From: Acidobacteriota bacterium
GTDB taxonomy: Bacteria > Acidobacteriota > Vicinamibacteria > Vicinamibacterales > UBA2999
Direction of reading: 5' to 3'
NCBI GenBank assembly: GCA_963169195.1
Contig: CAUJDN010000088.1
Span: 1-64,000 of the forward strand
DNA: 64,000 nt
Positions 13,201 through 21,534 of the stretch are shown one piece after another (the stretch's first letter is position 1; every line of letters starts with the position of its first letter). The notes under the pieces were generated by a model. That model was not told where the DNA came from. It saw only the letters and a list, made by a program, of their open reading frames with translations, and ran no database searches. The translations under genes and the position numbers were made by a program.

Positions 13201-15009
13201 AGCGGCGCGGAGCAGCGCACCGACTGGCGGTTCGCGGCCGGCACACCCGGCACGGCCCGCATCACCGCCTCCGCCCGCACCGAGTCGGACACCGACGCCG
13301 TGGAGCTGCCGATTCCCGTGCTGCCGTATGGGCTGCGCCGCGAGTCGGGGACGAGCGGATCGATCGTGGGCGGGGGAGAAGGCACGGCCGAGGTCCACGT
13401 GCCCGGCACCGCCAACGCCGCGGGGCGCACCGTGCGGGTCACGCTCGCGCCGTCACTGGCCGGGTCGCTGCTCGGCGCGCTGGACTTCCTCACTTCGTAC
13501 CCCTACGGCTGCACCGAGCAGACGCTCTCGAGCTTCCTGCCCAACCTGCTGGTCACGCGCGCACTCACCGAGCTGAAGCTGGCGCCCACAGAGCGCCTGG
13601 GCGCCCTGGATCGACAGATTTCGTCCGGACTGCGCCGCCTCGGCGACATGCAGCACGACGATGGCGGGTGGGGGTGGTGGAAATCGGACGGCAACCATCC
13701 GTTCATGACGGCGTATGCCGTCTGGGGCCTGGACGAGGCGCGGCGCGCTGGCGTCAGGGTCCAGGAGTATCGCATCCAGAATGGCGCCCGGGCGCTCGCA
13801 CGGATGTACGCGACGCACCCGCGCGCGGAGCCGGACCTCAAGGTCTACATGGCGTACGTCCTCCGCCGCAGCATGCCGGACGAGGCCGAGATCGTGTCGT
13901 ACGGAGAGGACGGCCCTGTCACCTACGCGCACGCGACCGCGCTCGAGGACGTGTGGAGCGCCCGCTCGAGGATGAGCGCGCACGGCCGTGCGCTCCTCCT
14001 GGCGCTGCTGGACGAGGTGAAGGACGGGCGCGGGAACGAGCTGGCCACCGCTCTGCTTGGCGAAGCTCGGACGGAGGGCGATCTCTCATGGTGGGTCGCC
14101 GAGCGCGACGACTTCCTGTTCGACCGCACCGAGACCTCCGTCGAGGCCACGGCCTTCGCGGTCCAGGCGCTCACGCGGCGCGATCCGCGGAGCCCGGTGC
14201 TCGATCGCGCGGTGCGGTGGCTGCTGCTCAATCGAGGGGCCGGCTACTGGGGCACGACGAAGCAGACGGCGATGGCCATCTACGGCCTGCTTGGCTTCAT
14301 GCAGGCCAGGGGCGAGACGGCGGCGCCGTTCGGGGTGGAGGTGTTCGTGAACGGATCGCCGGCGGGCCGGCACACCTTCAGCGCCGCCGCGATGACGGCT
14401 CCGGATCCCGTCGTCATCGACGTGCCGGCGCGCACGGGCGCCAACCAGGTTCGCGTGGTGAAGCAGGGGACGGGCACGGTGTACTGGTCGGCATCCGCCG
14501 CCTATTTCGATCCGTCCGCGGCCGAGGGGCGACGCGGCTCGCGCCAGCTGGCCATCTCCCGGCGCTACGGAAGGCTCACCCCCGTGACCGTGCGCAACCG
14601 CATCGTCTATCGGGAGCAGCCTTTCACGGGGACGGCCGCGCCCGGGGACGTGCTCACCGTGCGCCTCACCGTGGCGGGCTCGCCCGACTGGCGCTACCTC
14701 ATGATTGAAGACCCGCTGCCGGCCGGCGTGGAGGCCATCCGGGACACGACCGCCTATCCGCTCGAACGGCCCGACACGGTGCGATGGTGGTGGGGCTCGC
14801 AGGTCGAGTATCGCGATGCACGCACGGTGTTCTTCCAGGAGAGCTTCGAGCAGGGACGCTACGAGTACGTCTACCTGGTGAAGGTGATCTCGGCCGGCAC
14901 CTTCCGCGCCGTGCCCGCGCAGGCCTCGCCGATGTACGTCCCGAACGTCTTCGCGTCGTCCGAGCCGCAGACCGTGACCATTCCCCTTCCCGTCGGGGGG
15001 CGGCCATGA
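10288..15009 (+). CDS. bacterial alpha-2-macroglobulin family protein (YfaS-like) with thioester motif
   Basis: YIYTDKSIYRPGQTMHAKAILR (MG domains); YPYGCTEQTLSSFLPNLLV thioester; TED/C-terminal domains. Confidence 0.95.
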   Translation: MSPTHRALLLALLMLFCGTAALRAQPVADGDADSRPAFSLSTREVFTTRDAPHFYLTFRRVPRLDVRVYKVRDPFAFFAGLRDPHQSGTDEPYAVPQERSWIERLSDWKRRQRSALRSVARAQLSHRYRTVRRAASDKTETAQRVQLNVNTFAQVPLLNPDQLITSWRELLPDHRDAEVRRVPLSVSEPGVYLVEAVHELLRAYTIVIVSDIGVVTKSSPGQVLMFAANRFTGEPVPACDVRVIAARKAVAQGTTSADGVFLTDLPEDTEQVVGVARCGDEVAATDPGAWTLTPPARELVGYIYTDKSIYRPGQTMHAKAILRWRERDALVPFGRPEAELVAADPNDKVVFRRTIRTDGFGSMAATIPLPVTAALGTYTLRVQSGDMVATSAFEVQEYRKPEFEVTVTPASRFVLQGREALVTVQARYYFGQPVAGGRLHWVVNQQPYDSPLRWDEGLEGGESGYWYGDDQTDQGDVRLDADGRAELRIRLPESENARDYSARIEAQVVDASDRQVSGNTVVHATWGSFLLSARLGNYVFRPGSRAEVSVRAVDYQGAPRSGVPLTLDLDRLEYREGYYGEPVATRVMRTTATTDAEGRASAAVTLPPGQSGSFRVTITATSEGRAVTEQAWLWVPGPQDTDVVDEGDRYLELLADRRAYAPGDVARFVVRGEPIAGPILVTKEGQHVSWHRVLRLSASDAIEVPVEPGDVGDVYVNVTFMRDGRLYRAERRIGVPATERTLTVTITADQAISRPQEPGSFTVQVTDQAGQPVRAQVSLAVIDEAVFGVRPDDTPDPTRFFYRREYSRVGTSFSREYYFTGFSGRERLQLAGRRRRPFTLADFKGEKSPQPAVRKDFPDAIYWIPDLVTDAAGRARVAVKYPDALTTWRLTARAITEDTRVGATVARTTTTKDLIVRIVTPRFLTEGDEVVMPTILHNYREQARTASVDVRVTGLDVVNGMATSASGLTLASGAEQRTDWRFAAGTPGTARITASARTESDTDAVELPIPVLPYGLRRESGTSGSIVGGGEGTAEVHVPGTANAAGRTVRVTLAPSLAGSLLGALDFLTSYPYGCTEQTLSSFLPNLLVTRALTELKLAPTERLGALDRQISSGLRRLGDMQHDDGGWGWWKSDGNHPFMTAYAVWGLDEARRAGVRVQEYRIQNGARALARMYATHPRAEPDLKVYMAYVLRRSMPDEAEIVSYGEDGPVTYAHATALEDVWSARSRMSAHGRALLLALLDEVKDGRGNELATALLGEARTEGDLSWWVAERDDFLFDRTETSVEATAFAVQALTRRDPRSPVLDRAVRWLLLNRGAGYWGTTKQTAMAIYGLLGFMQARGETAAPFGVEVFVNGSPAGRHTFSAAAMTAPDPVVIDVPARTGANQVRVVKQGTGTVYWSASAAYFDPSAAEGRRGSRQLAISRRYGRLTPVTVRNRIVYREQPFTGTAAPGDVLTVRLTVAGSPDWRYLMIEDPLPAGVEAIRDTTAYPLERPDTVRWWWGSQVEYRDARTVFFQESFEQGRYEYVYLVKVISAGTFRAVPAQASPMYVPNVFASSEPQTVTIPLPVGGRP

Positions 15010-15716
15010 TGGTCCGCCTGGCGGGCAGCACCGCGTGGATGCTGGCGGGCGGCGCGGCGTTTGGCGCAACGTTCTGGGCGTTCCTCAACACGCCCGAGTC
15101 CACGATCTTCACGCTGGCGCTGTCCCTGGTGCTCGTGCTGGCGATGTACGCCGTCATGGCTGTCACCTGGAGCGGCGCCGTCCTTGGGTGGGCCCACGGA
15201 TGGTCGGGGACGACCGCCCGCCGCGCACTGGCCGGCCTGCCCCGCGTGCTGCCCCCGCTGCTGCTGGTGGGCCTGGCCTGGTGGCTCGTCGGCCGCGGGC
15301 TCGAATGGATCGACGCGCACGCCGGCGAGATCAGTGCGTGGTTCATCGCCACGCTCGACTCGCCAGACGTTCGATGGTTGTTGAACGGTGCCGGCTACGT
15401 CGGAGAGTGGGTTCGACGGCTCGCCATCCCGTTCGCCGGGCTCGCATGGCTCGGCCACCTGCTCCTGCGCGGCTGGCACCCGCTCTTCGATCGCGCCTGC
15501 CTGGCGCACGCGTTCTCGCCGGTGCGCCTCCTCCTGGCCACGCTGATCGCCGGCGCGACCATCCACGCTCCCGTGCGCTACGGGCTCTACTGGGTGCCCC
15601 CGGGATTGCCGGCGACGTGGGTGGAGCCAGCGTTCGCGACCCTCAAGTTCGGCGCGATCGCGGTGATCGGCGCCGTCGGCGCCAGCCTCATTGCACGGCT
15701 CGCGGTCAAGGATTAG
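15006..15716 (+). CDS. multi-TM membrane protein of unknown function, coupled to the A2M gene
   Basis: ATGA overlap with the A2M stop; several hydrophobic segments. Confidence 0.7.
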   Translation: MMVRLAGSTAWMLAGGAAFGATFWAFLNTPESTIFTLALSLVLVLAMYAVMAVTWSGAVLGWAHGWSGTTARRALAGLPRVLPPLLLVGLAWWLVGRGLEWIDAHAGEISAWFIATLDSPDVRWLLNGAGYVGEWVRRLAIPFAGLAWLGHLLLRGWHPLFDRACLAHAFSPVRLLLATLIAGATIHAPVRYGLYWVPPGLPATWVEPAFATLKFGAIAVIGAVGASLIARLAVKD

Positions 15717-15756
15717 GGATTCTGAGGGTTCTCGGGTTCTGCGGTTCTGGGGTTCA
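15716..15756. repeat. GGGTTCTG-type 8-mer tandem array filling a convergent gap
   Basis: gggattctgagggttctcgggttctgcggttctggggttca. Confidence 0.85.
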
Positions 15757-18120
15757 GCGGACTTCGTCCCACTTCCGGCCCGATGCGAGCGCGCGCGCGA
15801 AGCAGGCTTCGGCGCGAGCGTAGGCGTCACGTTGCGCACCGGCGGAGATGGGCCGCAGGATGTCCGCGTCCGATGGGCAGCTCACCCGGACAGGCGCCCT
15901 CGCATCGGCTTCCGGATCCCGGTTCCCGGGCCTTGGTTCCCGGCTGAAGTGGATCGCCGCCCCCTCCCGCACCCACATCGGCCGTGATGCCAGCGCGCGG
16001 TCGAGCATCGCATGCGCCACTTCATGGCGCACCGTGCGTTCCAGCTGGCCGCGCTGCTTCAGGATCCCGAGCGGCAGCAGGTCGATGTCGGTCCCCGACG
16101 TGGCGCCCGACACCCACCACGGCTGGCCCGTCGCGCGCCCGAAGCTCTCCACGCTGGGATGCACCGTGACCCTGGTCGTGCGAGGCGCGGCCTGACCAGT
16201 CGCGCGGGCCACGGCGTCCATGGCGCGACGCACGAGGGCCTGCAGTGCCGCGCGCTCCCGCTCCTCCCCGGCGGGCAGTGCAATCTGCACGTCCAGGGCC
16301 GCGGGTGCCGCGCCGGGGCGGGAAGCCACGGTCACCGAGGGCGTTGTCGCGGCCGCTGCGGGCACCGAGCTGGCCGCCATGCCCGACGATGGCGTCGTCG
16401 TTCCCGTGGATGCGGCCAGCGGTGCCGCGGCGCCCACGGCGAGCGCCGGGAAATAGAACCTCAGGATTGCCTCGGCGCTGTCGCCACCAGCCGCGCGTGC
16501 GCCGGCGCCCACGACGCACAGGCCGACGCCATGTCCGAAACCGCGGCCGCGGAAGCGGAAGCCGCCGCCCGTCCTGGCGACGTCGAAGGCCGTGCTCTTC
16601 AGCAGCTGCCAGCCGCCGACGCGGCCCATCGCCATCCGGAAGTCGTGGCCGCTGAGGTCGGGCGGCGTGAACCCCTCGGCACGCAGGCGGACGACGCGGC
16701 CGGAGGCGTTGCGCTGCAGCACGCGCAGTCCGCGGAGGCGCCCGCCGCGCAGGCCCGCGGTCCGGAGCGCGCGCTCGACGTCCGTCACGCGAATCTCGCT
16801 CTGCCAGGGTGCTTCGCCCGCGCAGGCCTCGTCTCGCGCTGGCTCGCCGTAATCCGTCGCGCCCGGCCACACCTGGGAGGCGCGCTCGAGGCGGCCGCCG
16901 CACCAGGCCGAGTAGAAGACCGAGGCCGGCTGCCCCTGGTGCAGCAGCGCCCGGCCCGACGTCGCCATCGCGGCGCGTCGTGTCGCCGTCGTGGCGGCTC
17001 TCGTCACCTGGCAGTGTGTCGTGTCGCAGAGGTCGAAGCCCTCGCCGCGATGCCGGTTGCGATTGGCCAGGGCAAACGTACGGGCGGTGATGGCCAGCGC
17101 CTCCTGCGCCGCGTCGCCGGCCCGCGGCTGCCCTTCCCCGGCCAGCACCTGCGCCACGTAGTCGTCCAGGGCCAGCGTGTCCACGTGTGTGCGTCCGTCG
17201 GGCAGCGTGCGGCCGAGGCGAATGGTGGGCGCCGCAACCGGCATGTCTCGCACGAGATCCGCGGCGATCGCGGCCGCGTCCATGCCGGCGCCGCCCGGCG
17301 CGACGACGACGAGGCCATGGGTTGGCCGCTCGGCAGGCGTCAGCGCCACCACCACGCCCATGGCGCCCCCGCCGGGCATTGGCGCCGTCCCGGTCTTGGC
17401 CAGCGCCGGGACGCCTGCCGCGCCGAATGCGGCGGCCGTGCCGAACGTGGCCGCGCCCTTCAGCCCTTCGATGAGCACCCGTCGCGTCTCGTCCCGCATC
17501 GGGACTGGCGGGTCCGGTCCGACGCCCGCGAGCCGCGCCATCACGTCCAGCAGCGCGCGCGGCGTGACGCGAGGACCGTCGAGCCCGACCAGCGCGGGCC
17601 CCAGCCTCACCGCGGCGGCGAGCGGCGGCAACCCGGCCGCCAGCCGCGTGCGGTTGACCTGCTCGCGGGTCAGGCGCCTCGCCAGCGACACGAAGTAGTC
17701 GTTGCACGAGTGCGCCAGCGCCTCGGCCGCGGTGAGCGGGCGCTGCAGATCCGGGTGCGCGCACACGAATCGCATGCCGTCCACGGTGACCACGCGTCGG
17801 CACATCGCGCCGGTGTCGGGCCCCACGACGCCGGACTCGAGCGCCGTGACGAGCGTGATCCCCTTCACGATCGATCCGGGCAGGACCGGCGCGTCGAGGA
17901 TGTCGGGGCGGGCCTCGCGTCGCTCGCGGGGGTTGGAGAGGTTGCGGATGAAGACGGCGGCGCCGGGCGGCGCCGGGGGTCGAGATTCGCCGGGACCGAG
18001 GTCCCGGCGCGTCGTCCTGTCGGGACGCTCCGATTCTCCCGCAGACTCACTGGATCGCCGGAGCTTCGGCCCCGGCGTGGACGCGCCCACGCACACGACC
18101 AGCCCCGCGATCGCGACCAC
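15754..18120 (-). CDS. fusion: penicillin-binding transpeptidase domain + SpoIID domain + HExxH metallopeptidase
   Basis: SIVK, SCN, KTGTA motifs; DDYVAQVLAGEG...ITARTFALANRNRH...SVFYSAWCGG; VRHEVAHAMLDR; start uncertain (GTG). Confidence 0.8.
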   Translation of the reverse strand: MVAIAGLVVCVGASTPGPKLRRSSESAGESERPDRTTRRDLGPGESRPPAPPGAAVFIRNLSNPRERREARPDILDAPVLPGSIVKGITLVTALESGVVGPDTGAMCRRVVTVDGMRFVCAHPDLQRPLTAAEALAHSCNDYFVSLARRLTREQVNRTRLAAGLPPLAAAVRLGPALVGLDGPRVTPRALLDVMARLAGVGPDPPVPMRDETRRVLIEGLKGAATFGTAAAFGAAGVPALAKTGTAPMPGGGAMGVVVALTPAERPTHGLVVVAPGGAGMDAAAIAADLVRDMPVAAPTIRLGRTLPDGRTHVDTLALDDYVAQVLAGEGQPRAGDAAQEALAITARTFALANRNRHRGEGFDLCDTTHCQVTRAATTATRRAAMATSGRALLHQGQPASVFYSAWCGGRLERASQVWPGATDYGEPARDEACAGEAPWQSEIRVTDVERALRTAGLRGGRLRGLRVLQRNASGRVVRLRAEGFTPPDLSGHDFRMAMGRVGGWQLLKSTAFDVARTGGGFRFRGRGFGHGVGLCVVGAGARAAGGDSAEAILRFYFPALAVGAAAPLAASTGTTTPSSGMAASSVPAAAATTPSVTVASRPGAAPAALDVQIALPAGEERERAALQALVRRAMDAVARATGQAAPRTTRVTVHPSVESFGRATGQPWWVSGATSGTDIDLLPLGILKQRGQLERTVRHEVAHAMLDRALASRPMWVREGAAIHFSREPRPGNRDPEADARAPVRVSCPSDADILRPISAGAQRDAYARAEACFARALASGRKWDEVR

Positions 18121-18137
18121 GGCCGCCGCGGCGCGTC

Positions 18138-18608
18138 TCAGAGCCGGGTCTTGCAGTTCGGGCGGCACCGGCACGGGATGGTCTTGTCCCCTTCGGTGTT
18201 GTAGTCGTAGGCGAGTTCCTCGCCGGCGCGGATGTTGCGCGCGGCGCGGATCCAGATCGTCTTGTCCACGACCTCCACCCAGCAGTTCGGCGAGCACGAG
18301 TGGTTGATGAACCGCGCGACGTTGCCGCCCACGTTGGCGTCCCGACTCCAGGCGCGGTTCACACGGAACACCCAGATGCAGCCCTTGCGCAGGTAACGGT
18401 CCTCGCGGTCTTCGCTCTGCTTGTTGCTGATGAGCTCGCCCGCGTAGTCGATGATGCGCTTGTTCTTGTTGATGGGCTCCAGCGCGAACACGCCCCAGCC
18501 GTGCAGCTTCGACTTGCGCCGCTTGATTTTCGGCGGGTTCGAGACGCGGGCGGCGGTGGCGGGAGCCGGGGTGGCCTTCCTGGCCTTCGATGTCGTCGAC
18601 TTTTTCAT
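18138..18608 (-). CDS. SET-domain lysine methyltransferase with Lys-rich N-terminus and post-SET-like Cys cluster
   Basis: MKKSTTSKARKATPAPATAA...KLHGWGVFALEPI...NHSCSPNCW...AGEELAYDYN...IPCRCRPNCKTRL. Confidence 0.9.
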   Translation of the reverse strand: MKKSTTSKARKATPAPATAARVSNPPKIKRRKSKLHGWGVFALEPINKNKRIIDYAGELISNKQSEDREDRYLRKGCIWVFRVNRAWSRDANVGGNVARFINHSCSPNCWVEVVDKTIWIRAARNIRAGEELAYDYNTEGDKTIPCRCRPNCKTRL

Positions 18609-18675
18609 CCGGAATCGTCCCCAAGTGTAGCATCGCCCGGGCGCGGTGATAGAGTTGGCGCGCGGAGGTGGACGC

Positions 18676-19842
18676 GTGAGAGGCACGATCGTAACGGTGA
18701 TGACAGCACTCGCACTCGGTGGGGTGACCATGCAGGGACAGGGACGGCAGGTGGCGGTGCCCGGCGGCACCCTCCCCTTCAGCCTGGCCACGAAGGCCGA
18801 CGGCCTCGTCTACGTGGCCGGCACGCTCGCCCAGCAGGGCGACATCAGGGCCCAGACCAGGACGGTCATCGACAACATCGGCCAGGCCCTCGCCAGGTCG
18901 GGCTCGTCGCTGGCCAACGTCGTCGCGGTGCACGTCTACCTGAAGAACGCCGCCGACGCGGCCGCCATGACGGAAGTCTGGCGCACCTACTGGCCGAAGG
19001 ACGCGCCGACACGTACCACGGTCGTGGCCCAGCTCGTGAGGCCCGACGCCCTCGTCGAGATGTCGGCCGTCGCCGTGCCGAACGGCGCCGAGCGCGTCGT
19101 CGTCACACCGGCGGGCTGGTCCACCGCCAATCCGTACAGCTATGCCATCCGCACCGGCGACACGCTGTTCATGTCGGGCATCGTCGCACGTAACAACAAG
19201 GACAACACGCCGCTCGACGCCGACATGGCCACGCAGACCCAGACCGTGATGGCCACGGCCGGCGAACTGCTCGGGGCCGCCGGCTTCGGCTTCGAGCACG
19301 TCGTCTCGTCGCGGGTGTACATCAGCGACGGCGCCGCGTTCCAGGACATGAACCGGAACTACTCGCCGCACTTCCCGAAAGACCCGCCCGCGCGCGCCAC
19401 GGTCGTGACCGGACTCCCCGGCCCGACCTTCAAGGTCGAGATGACGATGACCGCCCACCGTGGCTCGAAGCAGGCGTTCACCACACCGGCGGCGGACGGC
19501 TCGCCCGGCAAGCCCAGCCCCATCCTCAGCAGCGCCATCAAGGTCGGCAACCGCCTGTACGTCTCGGGCATCCTGGGCAACACGGCCCAGAACAAGGGCG
19601 ACATGACGGCCCAGACCACCGAAATCCTGGCGCGCGTCGGCCGGACCATGAAGGCCGCCGGCTTCGGCTGGGAGGACGTGGTGGACGGCATCGTCTACAT
19701 CACGGACATGACGAAGTTCGACGCCATGAACGCCGGCTACCGGACCGTGTTCACGAAGGACTTCCCGGCCCGGGCGACGGTGGGGACGGGCCTCGTGAGC
19801 CCCGAAGGCCTGGTCGAGATCATGTTCGTCGCCTCGAAGTAG
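18676..19842 (+). CDS. exported protein with three tandem RidA/YjgF domains
   Basis: three repeats, each with (V/M)(A/S)G(T/I)(L/V)..., DVV..., P(T/A)R(T/A)TV..L, VE(M/I). Confidence 0.85.
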   Translation: MRGTIVTVMTALALGGVTMQGQGRQVAVPGGTLPFSLATKADGLVYVAGTLAQQGDIRAQTRTVIDNIGQALARSGSSLANVVAVHVYLKNAADAAAMTEVWRTYWPKDAPTRTTVVAQLVRPDALVEMSAVAVPNGAERVVVTPAGWSTANPYSYAIRTGDTLFMSGIVARNNKDNTPLDADMATQTQTVMATAGELLGAAGFGFEHVVSSRVYISDGAAFQDMNRNYSPHFPKDPPARATVVTGLPGPTFKVEMTMTAHRGSKQAFTTPAADGSPGKPSPILSSAIKVGNRLYVSGILGNTAQNKGDMTAQTTEILARVGRTMKAAGFGWEDVVDGIVYITDMTKFDAMNAGYRTVFTKDFPARATVGTGLVSPEGLVEIMFVASK

Positions 19843-19910
19843 GGACGAAAGGCGGCCACGGCCGCGCTTGGGCACAATCCCGGATCCGACCCTGTGCTAG
19901 CGTGTCGAGG

Positions 19911-20921
19911 ATGGAAGGAATCTTCCCGGCATGGGGTCGGATCCTCCAGGGCTATCGTCCCAATCTCTCCATCGAAATCACCAGCGAATGCCCGCTCCGC
20001 TGCCCCGGATGCTACGCCTATGGCGACGAGCACCTGGGCGGTGGCCGGACGCTGCGCACGCTCGCCGACTTCAAGGGACAGGCGCTCATCGACGGCGTGA
20101 TGGAGGTGGTCGATCGCCACCGCCCCATCCACATCTCCATCGTCGGCGGCGAGCCGCTGGTCCGCTACCGGGAGCTGGACGTCATCCTGCCGCGCCTGGC
20201 CGACCGCGGCATCCACTCGCAGCTGGTGACGAGCGCCGTGCGGCCCATCCCCGCGGCCTGGGCCTGCATCCGGCGGCTTCAGATCTGCGTCTCCATCGAC
20301 GGGCTCCAGCCGGAGCACGACGCCCGGCGGACACCGGCCACCTACGACCGCATCCTCAAGCACATCGGCGGGCACCAGGTGACCGTCCACTGCACCGTCA
20401 CCCGGCAGCAGGTCCAGCGCGACGGCTACATCGAAGCCTTCGTGCAACAGTGGTCGGACAACCCGAACGTGCGCACGATTTGGATGAGCCTCTACACGCC
20501 GCAGATCGGGGAGTCGTCGGCCGAGATGCTGCGTCCGGAAGACCGCGCGCGCGTGGTGAACGAGCTGATGGCCCTGCGCGAACGCTTCCCCAAGCTGCAG
20601 ATGCCGAAGGGACTGCTGAAGGCCTACCTGGCCCCGCCTGATGGGCCGGGTGACTGCATCTTCTCCCGGACGACGGAATGCGTGTCGGCCGACCTGACGA
20701 CGACGATCACACCATGCCAGTTCGGGGGAACTCCCGACTGCGCCAACTGCGGGTGCATGGCCTCGGCGGCGCTCGCCGCGGTGGGACACTACCGACTCCC
20801 CGGCGGCATCCCCGTCGGGACCCTCTTCAACGCATCGTTCCGCATCGGCAACACCATCCGGGGCCTGCGCGAGCGGCTCTCCCACTCACCGACGAAGGCA
20901 GCGCCGGTGGCTGACGGGTAG
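19911..20921 (+). CDS. radical SAM protein with C-terminal Cys cluster
   Basis: ITSECPLRCPGCYAYG (CxxxCxxC), SIVGGEPL, C-term CQFGGTPDCANCGC. Confidence 0.88.
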   Translation: MEGIFPAWGRILQGYRPNLSIEITSECPLRCPGCYAYGDEHLGGGRTLRTLADFKGQALIDGVMEVVDRHRPIHISIVGGEPLVRYRELDVILPRLADRGIHSQLVTSAVRPIPAAWACIRRLQICVSIDGLQPEHDARRTPATYDRILKHIGGHQVTVHCTVTRQQVQRDGYIEAFVQQWSDNPNVRTIWMSLYTPQIGESSAEMLRPEDRARVVNELMALRERFPKLQMPKGLLKAYLAPPDGPGDCIFSRTTECVSADLTTTITPCQFGGTPDCANCGCMASAALAAVGHYRLPGGIPVGTLFNASFRIGNTIRGLRERLSHSPTKAAPVADG

Positions 20922-21079
20922 GACAGGACAAGCTGAACGATGAAGCACGAGAAGTGAGAAGCCAGGCGTGAGCAGGCAACCGGTGCACCCGCGGCTGATC
21001 GGCCTCGCGCTCGCCCTGGCGCTCCTGTCCAGCGACCCGCCGCGCGCACTGGCAGCCTGGCTCACCGGCTCCTCGACCG

Positions 21080-21475
21080 CGTCGGGCACTGGGCGCAGCA
21101 CTCGCGGTTCCCGTTCGAATTCGTTCCCACCGTCGGGGACAACATCTACGGCGCCGAGAAGCCCGCCGACATCCACCGCAGGTTCGTGCGCCCCTACGAA
21201 CCCGTCATCAAGGCGAAGATGCGCGGGCCCGCCCGGTTCTTCGCACTCGAATCGACGCGGCTCACACAAGAACGGCTGCGCTGGTTCGAAGACGAGCTCA
21301 CGCGGTCCACTGCTCCCTGGCGAATCGCGTACGTCCACCATCCCATCGACTCGTCCTCCCTGAGGCACGGACCGCTGCCGGTGCTCCGCGCAGCGCTCGA
21401 GCCCGCCGCGACGATGGCCGCGATCCACGTGGCGTCGGGGCTGGCAGATCAAGGTTCGCTCGTGGCCGGGCGGAC
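21080..21475 (+). pseudogene. metallophosphoesterase (purple acid phosphatase-like) remnant
   Basis: fragments in one frame: FPFEFVPTVGDNIYGAEKPADIHRRFVRPYEPVIKAKM / RFFALESTRLTQERLRWFEDEL...WRIAYVHHPIDSS; middle missing. Confidence 0.6.
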
Positions 21476-21534
21476 GCGGCAACCGGCGAGCGCCGCCGCC
21501 CGCGCGCACGGCCGGGCAGTGTTACCGTGGAGAG

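Noticed and set aside
10138-13398. 1086-aa antisense ORF under the A2M gene
   Set aside because: Arg/Gly/Ala/His-rich shadow ORF typical of high-GC coding DNA; the plus-strand A2M is well supported.
15754-19875. 1373-aa minus ORF as one protein
   Set aside because: Upstream ~580 aa is antisense of the RidA gene and out of frame with the SET gene; only 15754-18120 carries recognisable domains.
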